A stretch of 64,000 nt of DNA, taken from positions 17,362,001 to 17,426,000 of the forward strand of contig OU612068.1 in assembly GCA_914767715.1 (NCBI GenBank), given 5' to 3'. A model generated the notes under the pieces. It searched no databases and was not told where the DNA came from. It was given only the letters and a program-made list of their open reading frames with translations. How positions within the stretch are numbered: the first letter of the stretch is position 1; the number at the start of each line of letters is the position of its first letter. A program made the translations under genes and the position numbers. This document shows positions 32,501-44,500 of this stretch, piece after piece. The stretch is from Membranipora membranacea (lineage: Eukaryota > Bryozoa > Gymnolaemata > Cheilostomatida > Membraniporidae).

Positions 32501-35500
32501 AGTGAATCTGAAAAGCGAAAAAAAAGTCCTCGTCTACAGTATAACCAAATCATACTAATTTTTTGGTGCCCTCGAAATATCCGGCAGCATAAAAATCCAA
32601 GAAAGTTTTTTCAACTATTTTTATGTCACCCACTATGTTTTAATCTAAAATAACTGTGTAAATCAAATTTAGTGTGATAGGAACACTCTCTGTGATGTGT
32701 AATGCAAATAGGTATATTTTTGACAAATTTGAAGTTTTCCTCTCTTTAACCCTCCGATTCAGATGCGCCCCCCCAATTTAAATTTTTTACTACCAAAATA
32801 TTCTTATTCCCTAGAGTCTTAGCTTCGATTTGATATATAGTGGTGCTTTGTTCCTTACGATATCACGAAACGCCTTAACGGAGCCACTTTTTTGGGATCT
32901 GTCCGTTGACTACTACTATTATTAACATTGTTGAGATGAGAACAAATGCCAATAAGAGTAATAAAACACCTGCCTACCCCTTGTGAGTGTACGATACATT
33001 TAGGAGCTCCAGTAGTCCCTGAGGAGTACATGATGTAAAGAGGATGAGAAAAAGGCAGCTGTTCAAAAGTCAGCGGGGTCATGACCTTGTCACCATCACC
33101 TTGTGCTAAAAATACATCCAACCAGCATCTGTAAAATAGAGTAATGTGATGAATTATCATCCGAGACAAAAGATAATATCCATAGTTTCTGGTAATATCA
33201 AAGCATTGGATGCATTGATATGAATATGAATATATACAATATATATTATACATCAGTGATTGAATGTGTTAACAAATCATTGATATTTCAATGAGTTACA
33301 ATAGCTACAATAATGGCCTGACAAAGAAACGGAGCCTTTGGACCCCGAAGGAAGAAAACCAACTCGCTTCGCATGCCAAATCACATAATGATATTGCAGA
33401 TCATTGTAAAAATTATATTACATTATGAGGGGATATCAACTTTTTTATTACTCCCAGAATGCACTTACCCGTTTGGTATTGAGGATATGTCGGTGAAGCT
33501 CTCCTCTATGTATTTAATCACAACCACATGCTCCAAGTCAGGAAGGCCTGAAATAAATGAAGCAGAATCTTTTTTTAAATAATTTCTTTACAATAATGCT
33601 GGTAATGGAGGAAGTTGTCCTTCTGCCCAACTGTAAATTTTATATTCTACTCAGCAGCTCTCTGATCATACTATCTGGTTGCGAAAGGTAAGTATGCAGG
33701 CATAATAATTTAATCTGATGGTGAGATCAGAATGACATCATCAAATAACTAGTAGAATCTCATCTACACATGGATTTCACTAGAATTCACTTTTGGGTTT
33801 TGATTTAATTTTGTTCTCAAATGTTTTCTATTATCTCCTTGTGTTTGATGTGAGTTTTCCTCTCCTAACTGTTGAGCAGATAACTGCCAATAACCTGCTG
33901 CTCCTGCATTTGAATATAATTTTCCTTTTTCACAGATGTGTCATGCTGGAGATTGACAGTTTCTCTTATGGCCTCTTATGCGGTGGGCCATCCACTCTTT
34001 AGCTCATGACTGGAGGAATTAACGCTTTGTTGCTCCCACTAAGGTGAATAACCTTCTGTTTTGCCCTTGGGGAATGGGAACCCAATCTCTACATTATATA
34101 TTGATGCTACATATTGCAGTTATCTGGACATAGCCTGTTGTCTTTGTAAACATATCTTTGCATAAAAATTCCTTTGTTGTATTTATGAAGTACATCATCG
34201 CTCGCAATTAAAATATATTTACCATCCATCACTTAGTAGTCAGTGGTGATGATTAAACAATAATGATAAATGGTGTCAAGATAGAGCGTATAATTAGGGC
34301 TATATGAAAGTTAGCTGCTCACAGCGTGCTGTGCTACCATACCTTACCATATTTTGTCTGACCTACCTATTGATCAGTCAATCCTCCTAGAAATTTGCAA
34401 ATATGGTAATCATAGACCAAGTTTGTTCCATTTGCCTGCATTGGAATCAGATAAAACTTGATCCAGGGTAACCCTCAATAAACACTGTTCTATTAGGTTA
34501 CCTTGTGCCACTTGCTGCAACTTGTCAAGATGGCTGTATAGCTTGCCATTGTATCTGACACCATTTACTGAGATGAGTACTTTTGGAGATATTTGTGCAA
34601 ATCGATCCAACACCCCCTATAGTAGTAATACAAAGTATAACATACAAAGTTACGTTGAAGAGAATAATAATTGAAAACAAGCTTAGCATGACAAGGATCC
34701 TAAATTATGGGTTGCGCTTACACAAAAAATTTCAAGTGTTCATATTATATATATATGCATGATGATTACGTTTTGCAAACGAGCTGCAAAGTGAGACAAA
34801 TCTTAAGTGATGCAGCTACAGCCATGGAAAGTCACATTTAGGTTTAAAGAATCCACTAGTTCCCTTTGTAAATCTAGAGCAAGTTTGATTGCAGCTGCTT
34901 ACCAATGATGACACTTAAAGTAGGTGAAGGCAAATTGCAAATTAATTCATATTTAGTGGTGCCAGGGTCGAGAGCTTACCGACACACCAAAATCTGGTGA
35001 GGTTGAACTCCATATAGCTCCAATACTAGAAGCAGCAAGCATCGCTGCTACGGCCTCTATACAGTTTGGAATGTAACCTAAAATAGAGAATAGAAGAAAA
35101 ATAAAGATTTAATATTGTCTCCATTGATCGCTCCGGCCACGCTGAGTTCAGTGTCTTCACTGATCATTCTGGCTGTCTTGAATTGAAAACAATAAAAACA
35201 TATTTCACGATCAAAATTTGTGACAAATGCCCAAATCTTTGCATCAGCATATGGCGATTATGCGGCAAGCCACAAATATTTATTTCCATTTCCAACAAAT
35301 CTGTTGTCTACTATACTTAGGGTTTTGGTAAATCTAATTTTGAGTGATGCAGGTACCTTCAGTCTGGCCAGTTCAGTACACAGCAACATGTCACCTAGCC
35401 TACTCCATTAAAGTTTTGTTGTGGGAGGGGGGGGGGGGGGAAACCACCCCCAAACAAAGCTTGTCAAGACTGGCAACATGTCACCAGCCTATTTCATTCA

Positions 35501-38500
35501 AGTTTCTGCAGGTTATTGCGATCAAGGAGCTAACTCCTTGTTGCCATGATCCTGTTAGGTTTGGCTGTCAGGCAGTGTAGTTGGCAACTCGCCAAACTTC
35601 ATTCTTTCATCCACCCACAAATGTCAACATAATGTACACTTTGCGCATGTGCACCAATCAATTCAGGTTGGTTATCTTTGCACCGTAGCGACTGAACTAA
35701 TTCAAATGTGCTTGAGTTCCTAAATTATAGTTCTGAACCGGCCCGGACTGGGTAAAAGTGAGCTTCTATAAGCAATGTGTAATTAGGTCAATTGGGCCAG
35801 TTTGTGGCATTGTCGCTACGGTGCAGAGAGACTCGTATCACAGAGTCGATCTGCAAGCAGTGTGCATAATGTACTTATGTAGAGCAAAAAGTCAAAAAAA
35901 TCATAAACTAGGGCCTACTTTTTTAGGATGTAGTAAGGTCCACCACAACAAAAAGAAGGCAGGTGGCTTGGAAGTGATTTATGAAAATTACGTAATGATT
36001 TATGTTACACTGTAGGTATACCCTCCAAATAAGTACTACTAGAAACCTTTCATATAAAGTACTTTGAGGTTAAGGATTAGCAGACTATCTATATTGACAT
36101 TCCCCTATGTCTACACTCAAAGGGCATATAAGGTTTCATAACTGAACCAATGCTGATAATGAAAACAAATGTTGAAGCTTAGTGTATCACTTCAAGAGAA
36201 TACTAAATTTATTGCTAAGTTTACATCCCAAAAACAGTGTTTTCATCTGTGGCAGAAATTGTAGAGTCACACCAAGTTATTCAAAATCGTCCATTAACCT
36301 ATGTACAAGTATTCATGCTTATGGCAGAACAAACTGGGTAGCAGCCAAACTTAATTACAATGATACCTTGATCTGGAAATGTAGATTCTTGTTACGACAG
36401 AGAACAATCACATGTCTCAGTGCTGTGTTGTATCATTCAACATAACAGAATTGGGCTCATATATGCAAACTAACTCATAAATCCTTCCAACCTTACAGAG
36501 GCCCCATTTTGTGAAGCATACCTAGCTTGGGGAAGGTTTTTGAGTTTCAAAGAAACATTACAATAAATGCGTACCTGCAACTCTGTCACCAACAACAACC
36601 CCAGCGGTCCTAAGAGCTGATGCATACTTCTCAACCATAACTCTGAGCTCTGAGTATGTAACTTTGGACACATCTGTAGTTCCCTCTCCTGCAAAAATGA
36701 AAACAAGTGGTTGATGTCCTGGTATAGAATACTGCAAAACTCTTAAATCGGGGGCTGTTTCTAGTTATACATTAAATTTTGAACGCCAAATGTATAATCA
36801 ACAGAAAGCATGTATTGTAAAAAACAAACCTGTATTCAAATTGTAAGTATGTAGCAGTTACCAACAAAGGCAAACAGGATATGAGTGACAAAATATTTTG
36901 ATAGAGTGGCAGGAACTGAAATCAAGGGTTTAATATCAAAGGAATTTTTATGGACTAAAAAAAGTGCCAAATTTGTTTTCTAATGTTCTTATGGTTTACA
37001 GATTTCCTGGCTTTATTTTTATTCAGCATTCAATGCAATTAAGCTATGGCAACACAAGTGTTAGCCAATGCATTGGCTCTGAAAAAAAAGAAAAGATGAG
37101 TTTTAATCACCTACAAACCCAATCAACCTACACAAAGAGCAAAGTATAGGGAATCCAATGAACAGAGTTTCATCTATTCACCCCTTCTCCCTATCATTTA
37201 GCACGACCCTCATTTGTCGGACAATACGCAACTTTTTTTGTACATAAAACTTACTACATGCATACAGAGCAATGTGATCATCATTCCAGTGCAGTGCGTT
37301 TTCTGCGTAGTTGAGTAAGGAGCCGTCAAACCAGGTAGGTATATCACAGATTCCCTTATCTTCATCTATCACCTGTTTAAGAGACGATGACAATGTATCC
37401 TAACATTGTTTAACCGATCATTACTTACTATTACATTACTATTACTTAAAAAAACTTCCAGTGCATTTTATCATTGTTTTACACGAGCGAAGTTCCATGT
37501 ACAACCCTTGAAATTTCTGTTTTGAGCGTGGAATACAGAAATATAACACTTCTACTAAATAATGAATTGAAATCAGGTTTTACACTTTTAACAAGAACTT
37601 TGACCCGGGAACCCGACGATATGCAGGGGGAAGGTCTATGTTATTCACACAAACAACCCAAAAAAGGCACATCATTTCCAGTTTTAGATGCATCTATATA
37701 AGCAACACTTACCACATCATAACTTTTACTAGCTTTGACTCCGCAGAATTGCCAAATGTTCTCCCAGAAGTCTTTTACATTTTCCACAGACCACTTATGT
37801 AGATCACTGTACTTATCTATAACATAAACACTAAGTTAATAAAGTCTGTGCAGTGACTGCTACTCCTTATCACACTGATAGCAAGGGGAAGGATGGAAGC
37901 TCTATTTGCTTTGCAGTTTTCAGTTTGAAGTAAACATGATTTTTAACTATTCAAGTTTTTCACAATTCCCATATTACAAACTATTACCGGTAGAGGAGTA
38001 ATAGAGCTTCCATCCTTCCCACCCCCCACCCACACCAAGCCCAAAATCAGGAACTGCGACAGTCCTATGGATGGGACATACTCATCCTGACATCGAGAAT
38101 GCGTTGAATCAGTATATTGTACCGGTGTCTCTGAGAACTATGGGTGTAATTCGTCTGTTCTCTGGAGAGTATAGTCCCGTTTCCGTCACTACCCTCCCCC
38201 GCATAAGAAAACGAAGACATGATACAACTGCGATGACCTCAACCATAACCGATAGAACATGTAAATTGTTATATACAGCTCATTCAACCTCAAATCGGTT
38301 GTCATTAAGTTATGGATTCAATTCACTGTAATCAATATCAATTTCATTATTCAAATTAAGTCAGCAAGTAATAATACTAGCACTTCGGCATTCATCGACC
38401 TTGCCTGAGGCTTGCATACATTACATTAACTTTGACTACTTAGACCAGCACCCAAGTATCACTTGATAGGCCTACAGTTACAGGGCTAATGCAAAGATTA

Positions 38501-38707
38501 TGGCTTTATAGCTCAACATGACTGTTAATCACTCCTTGATCACTGGGAAACAACATTAATTTACTTACCAAATGGTTGGTTGAGGATTTTCTTCTCCACA
38601 AGTTGGCTCATAAACTTTCCCATTGCAGTTGTTCCTAAACGTCTGGGGGACCACATTACTTTGTTCTCATTAAACTGATCCATCCCTAATTTTGGAGCAG
38701 CAAGGAT
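26558..38707 (-). CDS. AACS: Acetoacetyl-CoA synthetase
   Basis: Seventeen coding exons join in phase: 38707-38569 (ATG at 38683), 37816-37713, 37372-37255, 36688-36575, 35077-34980, 34616-34502, 33547-33469, 33128-32978, 31691-31611, 31197-31008, 30394-30272, 29881-29768, 29505-29380, 28946-28877, 27656-27598, 27203-26998, 26695-26558. The 666 aa are close to the 672 of human AACS. The enzyme makes acetoacetyl-CoA from acetoacetate, ATP and CoA in the cytosol, for sterol and fatty-acid synthesis. Visible marks are [23 protein letters not shown], the P-loop [10 protein letters not shown] (282-291), [37 protein letters not shown], and the C-terminal SGKKVE with the adenylation Lys (627/628). 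The exon with the ATG has an acceptor 24 nt upstream, so a 5' UTR exon lies further right. No defects are seen. Confidence 0.95.
27205..27475. repeat. Diverged tandem duplication in AACS intron
   Basis: Two units of about 130 bp (about 27215-27330 and 27345-27465) share TTATTATATTA-type runs, ATTACCATTGTTG, GGAAAA-C/T-TTCA and C-CACAGAAT/CGGAACGGGAAACT. The block begins right next to the acceptor of the exon at 26998-27203. Confidence 0.65.
28600..28816 (-). mobile_element. tRNA-derived SINE
   Basis: On the - strand the head from 28816 looks like a tRNA. An A-box-like TGGCTCAGATGG (about 28805-28794) and a B box GGTTCAAATCC (28751-28741) flank a CTTATAG loop that could come from an Ile(TAT) tRNA. 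About 130 nt of unrelated body follow, so it is not a functional tRNA. It lies within an AACS intron in the same orientation as the gene. The body end point is approximate. Confidence 0.65.
28993..29036 (+). repeat. TAAGTG microsatellite
   Basis: About six to seven units of AAGTGT/AAGTAT repeat in tandem, 45 bp upstream (in - sense) of the AACS exon at 28877-28946. A short AC repeat lies at about 29120-29134. Confidence 0.85.
37886..38020. repeat. Inverted repeat in AACS first coding intron
   Basis: A 21-bp arm (37886-37906, GGGAAGGATGGAAGCTCTATT with a preceding G) has its exact inverse at 38000-38020, 93 bp away. The space between is AT-rich. It may be a small foldback element. Confidence 0.75.
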
Positions 38708-40449
38708 CTATCAGAAAATGATGGAGAGGGCTGAAACAACTGTAAATCAGTGAATGAATGAGTCCCAAATCAATGTTTGACAACAAAATAAAAATAACAC
38801 AGCCTCTCTATACACAGCTATTGCTACCTAGTGGGGCCATGAGAACGCCCCCAAACCAAAAAATCAAAACAAAACTCCAATGTTTTTGACCTTGAATTAC
38901 CCTTGTATATGATTGGATAAAAATGATAAGGCCATGTGCTAATACTGGGAGTCATTCAACCATGTACACAGAGGATGCAACTCTCATTTCAGTAGTATTT
39001 GCAATTAGTAGTTTGTTTGTTTCTCCTGGATCTATTAGTAGAGAGCATAAAGAAACTCATCTCATTATAACAAAAACATAATAAAATTTGTGATGACAAC
39101 CCGGTGCATTATAGCCTTGTTCACGCTATGTGCATTATGTGTCCCAATTAAAAATTCTTTTATTTCACCAACTTAAACTAGTTCTAGGCGAGGCAGGGGC
39201 GCTCCAAAGTTAATGCTGCCAAAAATGATACTCTCTGACGAATCCTTACCACCAAAGTATGCTAGAAATGCTAAGACTACTCTTTGATAAACCCTAACTG
39301 TCAAGTATAATGCAACAAGCCTTACTACTGTGGGTCCTGCCTTATATAGTGTGAGGATGGCTACTGGCTAGGGTTGGCATGTTGCAATAATGCTGAGGTG
39401 GCGTACCAAAATTTCCATTTGCTGACAAGTTTGCTGATTGTTTGTTGACAAGCACATTGATTCTCTGGTGATTAAATAAATTTGCTGACTGTTTGCTGAC
39501 AAGCATGACTCATGAGTATGATGATAAATATCAATAAGTACATAACAGTGCTACACATGTCCATGGCCAAAAAGGACTGCAGGCTTACATAATACCCATG
39601 AAATGTTTGTACAATAGCTATCAATGTTATTTGTCAGGAGTTAGAAAAACGCTCTTGACACTAAGATCTAGACGGGTCTATTCAGATGCTCTAGCTCCTG
39701 AGTGATTACTGTTTTATCGAAATTGTCTCCTTACAGAGGTATCTTTTTAGCTTTTTGCTGAAGGGATCTTTGCTGCTCTTCAATTCAAAAAACTTCTCTG
39801 GCAGTCCTAATGCAGGGTACAAACACATTAATGGGGCTCCCCTCGTATTTATATATAATATACTGAAGATTGAAGATTGAGTGTTTTAAATTGAAGAAAA
39901 GATTAAGCCAGTTTATATGAAAAATCAATAGAAGATTTCCTTATTTCAACCTAATCCCTGATTTCAAGCAAGGAGTTAACTCCCTGTTTCAAGTAGACTG
40001 GGATTCAGTCCAACAATTTGAAGTTATCTACTCAGGTTGGGTGTGTAGATAACTCCACACAACAACAAAGTGTTACAGGCGTCGTTGGTTATATACTAGA
40101 ATCATTATTAATACTAATCACGGCTGAGCCAAGAAACAACAAAACAATTTCTTTTGAACAACTGGATGAAGGTGATATTTTGACCGCCATTAAGGAATTT
40201 GTTTACAGGTTTAGGGTGCTATTGAGTACCTGTTTCAATCCCTTTTCCTGTGAAGTGTCAGCATCGCACGTAGTTCCATTTTCTCAGATAGTGACACGGT
40301 CTGTTGTAATATCTAGTTTCATTTCACACTGCAATTTGTTCAGGGAAGCCTGAACTATTGTTTGATGGCATTCTTCTATAGTCCCTCTGACTTCCGCGCC
40401 AAACCAATATAAATTAGACTACAAATTTTAAAATTAATTTTAAAATCAT

Positions 40450-40484
40450 ATCCTTCAGATTGGTGACTCACCAATCTGAAGGAT
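40450..40484. repeat. Perfect 15-bp-arm hairpin
   Basis: ATCCTTCAGATTGGT, a 5-nt loop and the exact reverse complement. No gene context apart from lying between AACS and SALL. Confidence 0.8.
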
Positions 40485-41182
40485 CACATTCTGTTAGCTT
40501 ACAGCATGCTAGAGATTGATAAAGACTGATACAACAGCAGTTCATTTTATGATCCTATAATTGCAGCAATATCATTCGGTCAAATGCCCACCATCTCCCT
40601 TATCACTGTCAGGGGCCAAACCAACCAAACAAAAGACTTAATATAACTTGTTCATGCAATGAATGCACTGCAAGTACAAGCTACATGATCAATTTGTTGA
40701 TAGAGTATGCCTAAGGTACAGAGACTGCTGGTAGGATGTACATAGCTGCACTCAATGCATTCATTTATCTGATATGGTGAGAAATTAAAAAGATCTGAAT
40801 GCTCAGGCCATTATGTTATTACGATCCTAGCAGAGAATCATCCTACACAATAAAGCAATATCTTGGAATTGTGCTCCCATTGTTGTAGAGCAGATAACTC
40901 TTGTAACAGGTCAAATATTTTTGATTGAGATGAAATCCTATTTCATGACTGACAGCGATAGTTTGGATTCAATAGAATCCCAAGTATGTTTTTTATCTTT
41001 AGTGATTATGATAGAACAAACTAGTGAGAAGTGAGATGTTTGAAGCCTGATTTTTGCATTTCACCAGAAATATGGCCCTTCTGCATGTAAACTGCAATAT
41101 CAATTGCAGTAACTCAATAAGGTGTGCCTCGTACAGATGTTATCATTGAATATATCTCTTATTTTAAGCTATTAAAGCATTT

Positions 41183-41193
41183 TTTATTTTATT
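41183..41193 (-). terminator. Candidate SALL poly(A) signals
   Basis: Two overlapping AATAAA hexamers on the - strand lie about 385 nt past the SALL stop at 41574. The distance is reasonable for a 3' UTR. Confidence 0.45.
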
Positions 41194-41573
41194 TGAGTTG
41201 ACGGGTGAAAACAGATATGAGGTAAAGTCCTAGATCTACAAACACTTATAGGGTAAGCGTAACCAATAATTTAGTAATAATATATTATAATTAAGCTATC
41301 ACATGAGTTGGTATAGTATCACGAAAAAGGTGTCAAATAGTAATATAATGTAGAAGATACAGGGAAATTATCCCTCAAGTACTCGGTCACAACCAACAGA
41401 GTAGCAAAAGCATAAGTAGAAAGTATAGCAACACAACCAATGAGAAAAGGATGGAATTGGAGTATTGTTGAGTGTGTGTAAAAGAAATGAGGCGCTGCGG
41501 CAAAGCAGTCTTTTACGTAAAATGCAATAGAGGTATAGTTCTAGCACTCAGCCAGTTTGACTAGTTCCGTTAC

Positions 41574-44500
41574 TTATGAGGCAGGAACGGGTGTCGAGGC
41601 ACTCTCACTGACAGCATGAGTCTTGAGATGCATTTCTAAGGCTATTGGAGAAGAGCACTCTTTGTTGCAGATGTGACAGGTGATCTGCCATAGCCATGGC
41701 TTTGGGGTTTCTTGTTGAGAGTTTGGTGGTGGTGCACCTGGCAAGAACAGGCCGGAGTAATTAGCCATAAGTGCTGCAGGGTTACCAAGAAGCGCTGCTT
41801 TCATGAGAGAATTTTGAGTAAGTCCGCTCCAACTCATGCTATTGTTGTTGAGGCCTAAACCTGGGGGCATGATGCTTGTTGGACTAGATATCAGATTTGT
41901 CTGCTCTCGGAAAGCTTCAGCATTAGCCTCAGCACCATCTACGGAATTATGTCTGGGAGGGGAGCTAGATTTAGCGTTCCACATATGGGTTCCTTGATGG
42001 ACTTTGAGGTTTCCTTTAGTTGTGAAAGCCTTACCACAGTCTGAACATTTAAATGGCCTATCTCCTGTGTGAGTCCTCAAGTGAATTTGAACAGCACTAG
42101 AGCTTGAAAAGCCCTTCAAGCAGATGTGACATTGATGTCGACCTCCCAACTTCTTGCTGTCGTTTGTGGAGAGAGATGGAACATCTGGTCTGGTTGGTGA
42201 TGGAACTTGGGAAGGTGCCACCTTCTCCAGTTGAGAGTTCCACTGAATTTCCTCTGGTTTGTGGGTCAGAATGTGTTGTTTCATGTTTCCTCTGGTAGTG
42301 AAAGCTTTACCACATATTTCACATTTGAAAGGTCGATGTTTGGTGTGGCTTCTGTAATGGATCTCCAAGGCGCTTCTGCAACCATGTTGCTTACCACAAA
42401 TATCACAGGTTGTGCCCGGGGGTGGATCTATTCTCATTCTGCTAGGGGTAGTGCCGTTAGTAGTGTTTGTTTCTGTGCTACCCCAAGACTTTTCACTCCT
42501 GGGAGAATTGGTTGATTGCCTGTTGAATGACTCAGTGTTTGCAGCGTCATTTTGTGAAGTAACAGAGGGTGAGCGGTCATCTCTCTCGCCACTTTGCTAA
42601 AACAAAGGAGTAGACAACTATACTAATGGTATTAGACCACCAACAGTGAGGGGGGGATCTTCTGACAAGCAGACCCGTGTGATTAATTGGTTGATTTGGA
42701 TTGGTCCTTCAACGACTAAATGGTGAAAGTGTTTTCAATGTAACTAATCTACATTTAGATTGGGATAAAGACAGTTTCATGACAAAAGATAAACAAAGAC
42801 AAACCTAATGTAACCACAACGGAATCCGGATTCCGCACTTCAGACGTAATAGAAACTCATGGAACAATTTGAAGGTTACAAAACAGCGTTAAAACATGGA
42901 AATATTTGTTCAAGCTTTCTCATTTGAAGCATTTTATCATCTATTAACAATGTGTTGTAAGAATTTCACAGACAAGTGTGAGAAATTCACACTATTTTAC
43001 TTAATTTATGCAAAAAATATGATGAATAAGACATTTGCAGGTCACGTATATGTTAATAAACGGCTGGCTATAAAAATGAGGTTTGTTTTGTTGCTATGAA
43101 TAGAAAGTCTCTGTCAGGAATGTTAAAATGGGGTATTTTAAGACATATGTCTCAAGCTACAAACTCTCGAGTCAGACAGAAGCTCATGAAACTACGACTT
43201 AAGGAGTACCGACCCACACGCTATCTGAGATAATATCAGTCAGGAAATACTGGTACGCCAATTATTGACCAAATTGGTGAAAAATCTGCATAAAAATATG
43301 AATTATGGACGCACAAAGAGTTCCATAACCGAGATATGATGATTCAATACCACTAGTAGGACCACCAAGCTATCAAAATCTCATCTTTGGGGAAATATCA
43401 AGCCTCTTTTAAAGTTTTCCCACACCATTTACTGTAACGGAAGGGCTTCTATTCTCAGATTTCACGCTGTACCATTAGCTGAACTAAGTACCTAGTATAC
43501 CACATCAGAGTAGGTTTTGTTTTGAAGACAACTCGAGGCAGGGTTTTAAAGTATCCTTACCATTTGTTTGGACTTTCCAGGGCTGAATGATGAAGCTCCC
43601 TCGGGAATGCTGACATGTGGATAGGGCAGCTTTGATGTAGCGTTAGGTAGTGGCAGCGGGAAAGGCAGCCCTCCTAAAGCACTCAATCCCATACCAGCGC
43701 CGAACATGCCACCGGGTTTCATGGGAGCCATTGGGTTGAACATCGAATAATGTGATAGCTGCTCCCATTGCCTACAATGTAAAAAAACCACTACTGTTCA
43801 AACAATTGGTAAATCTTTCATAAATAAACAGAATTTTGATTTCAGATTTCAAGGAATTAGGTGGCAAGGCAAGGTACAAAAAATGGGTTCATACTGTGCC
43901 ATTGCCAAATAACACAAGGAAACCTACCTATGAATAAACTGGTTACAGCTATATGGAATAATGCAGCCTGTTTTTCCAAACACGTCATTGAAATTGAGAG
44001 TTTATGTACTTATAAAATCAAATTTCAGTTTTGTCGGTTTCGAGTCGCCAAAAGTTCATCAGCCTGAATATTTGCTTAGGCAATCCGAACAATATTTCCA
44101 TCTTTTCGAGCCAAAAACAGGCCACGATAATGATTGGTGTAATCGAGGGTTAATTAGACAGGGTAAAATAACTATTTAGCCATCATTAATAGATAAAATG
44201 TCTCTACAATCTATGTCAACAATGCTGCCGACTTTCTTCTATATACAATAGAAATATTTACACTATTTGTGACAGCATTGGTATGTCTATTTCAAACACA
44301 TTTCTAGCAACATTTATCAAAAGTTACCAACACGGTTGGCATCAATTAGATGCCAATTTTGATGCCAATATGCATCAGATTATGTTAATATTTAGCCATA
44401 AAAAGTTCATCATCTATAAAACACACCCAAAAAATTGCCAGGCATCAAAGGAAATCCTTGCTTTCACACTGGTTTAGATGTTGAAATATCATGACTTTGC

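Larger units (their letters stand above)
38708..41573. other. Intergenic between AACS and SALL
   Basis: It should contain the AACS promoter and 5' UTR exon and the SALL 3' UTR. No full gene is supported. A 111-codon + frame at 40018-40353 is doubtful. A perfect hairpin (15-bp arms, 40450-40464 and 40470-40484) and AAGGAGTTAACTCC near 39970 are the only clear structures. Confidence 0.4.

Noticed and set aside
32855-33253. 132-codon - strand ORF as a separate gene
   Set aside because: It is AACS exon 8 (32978-33128) plus flanking intron sequence.
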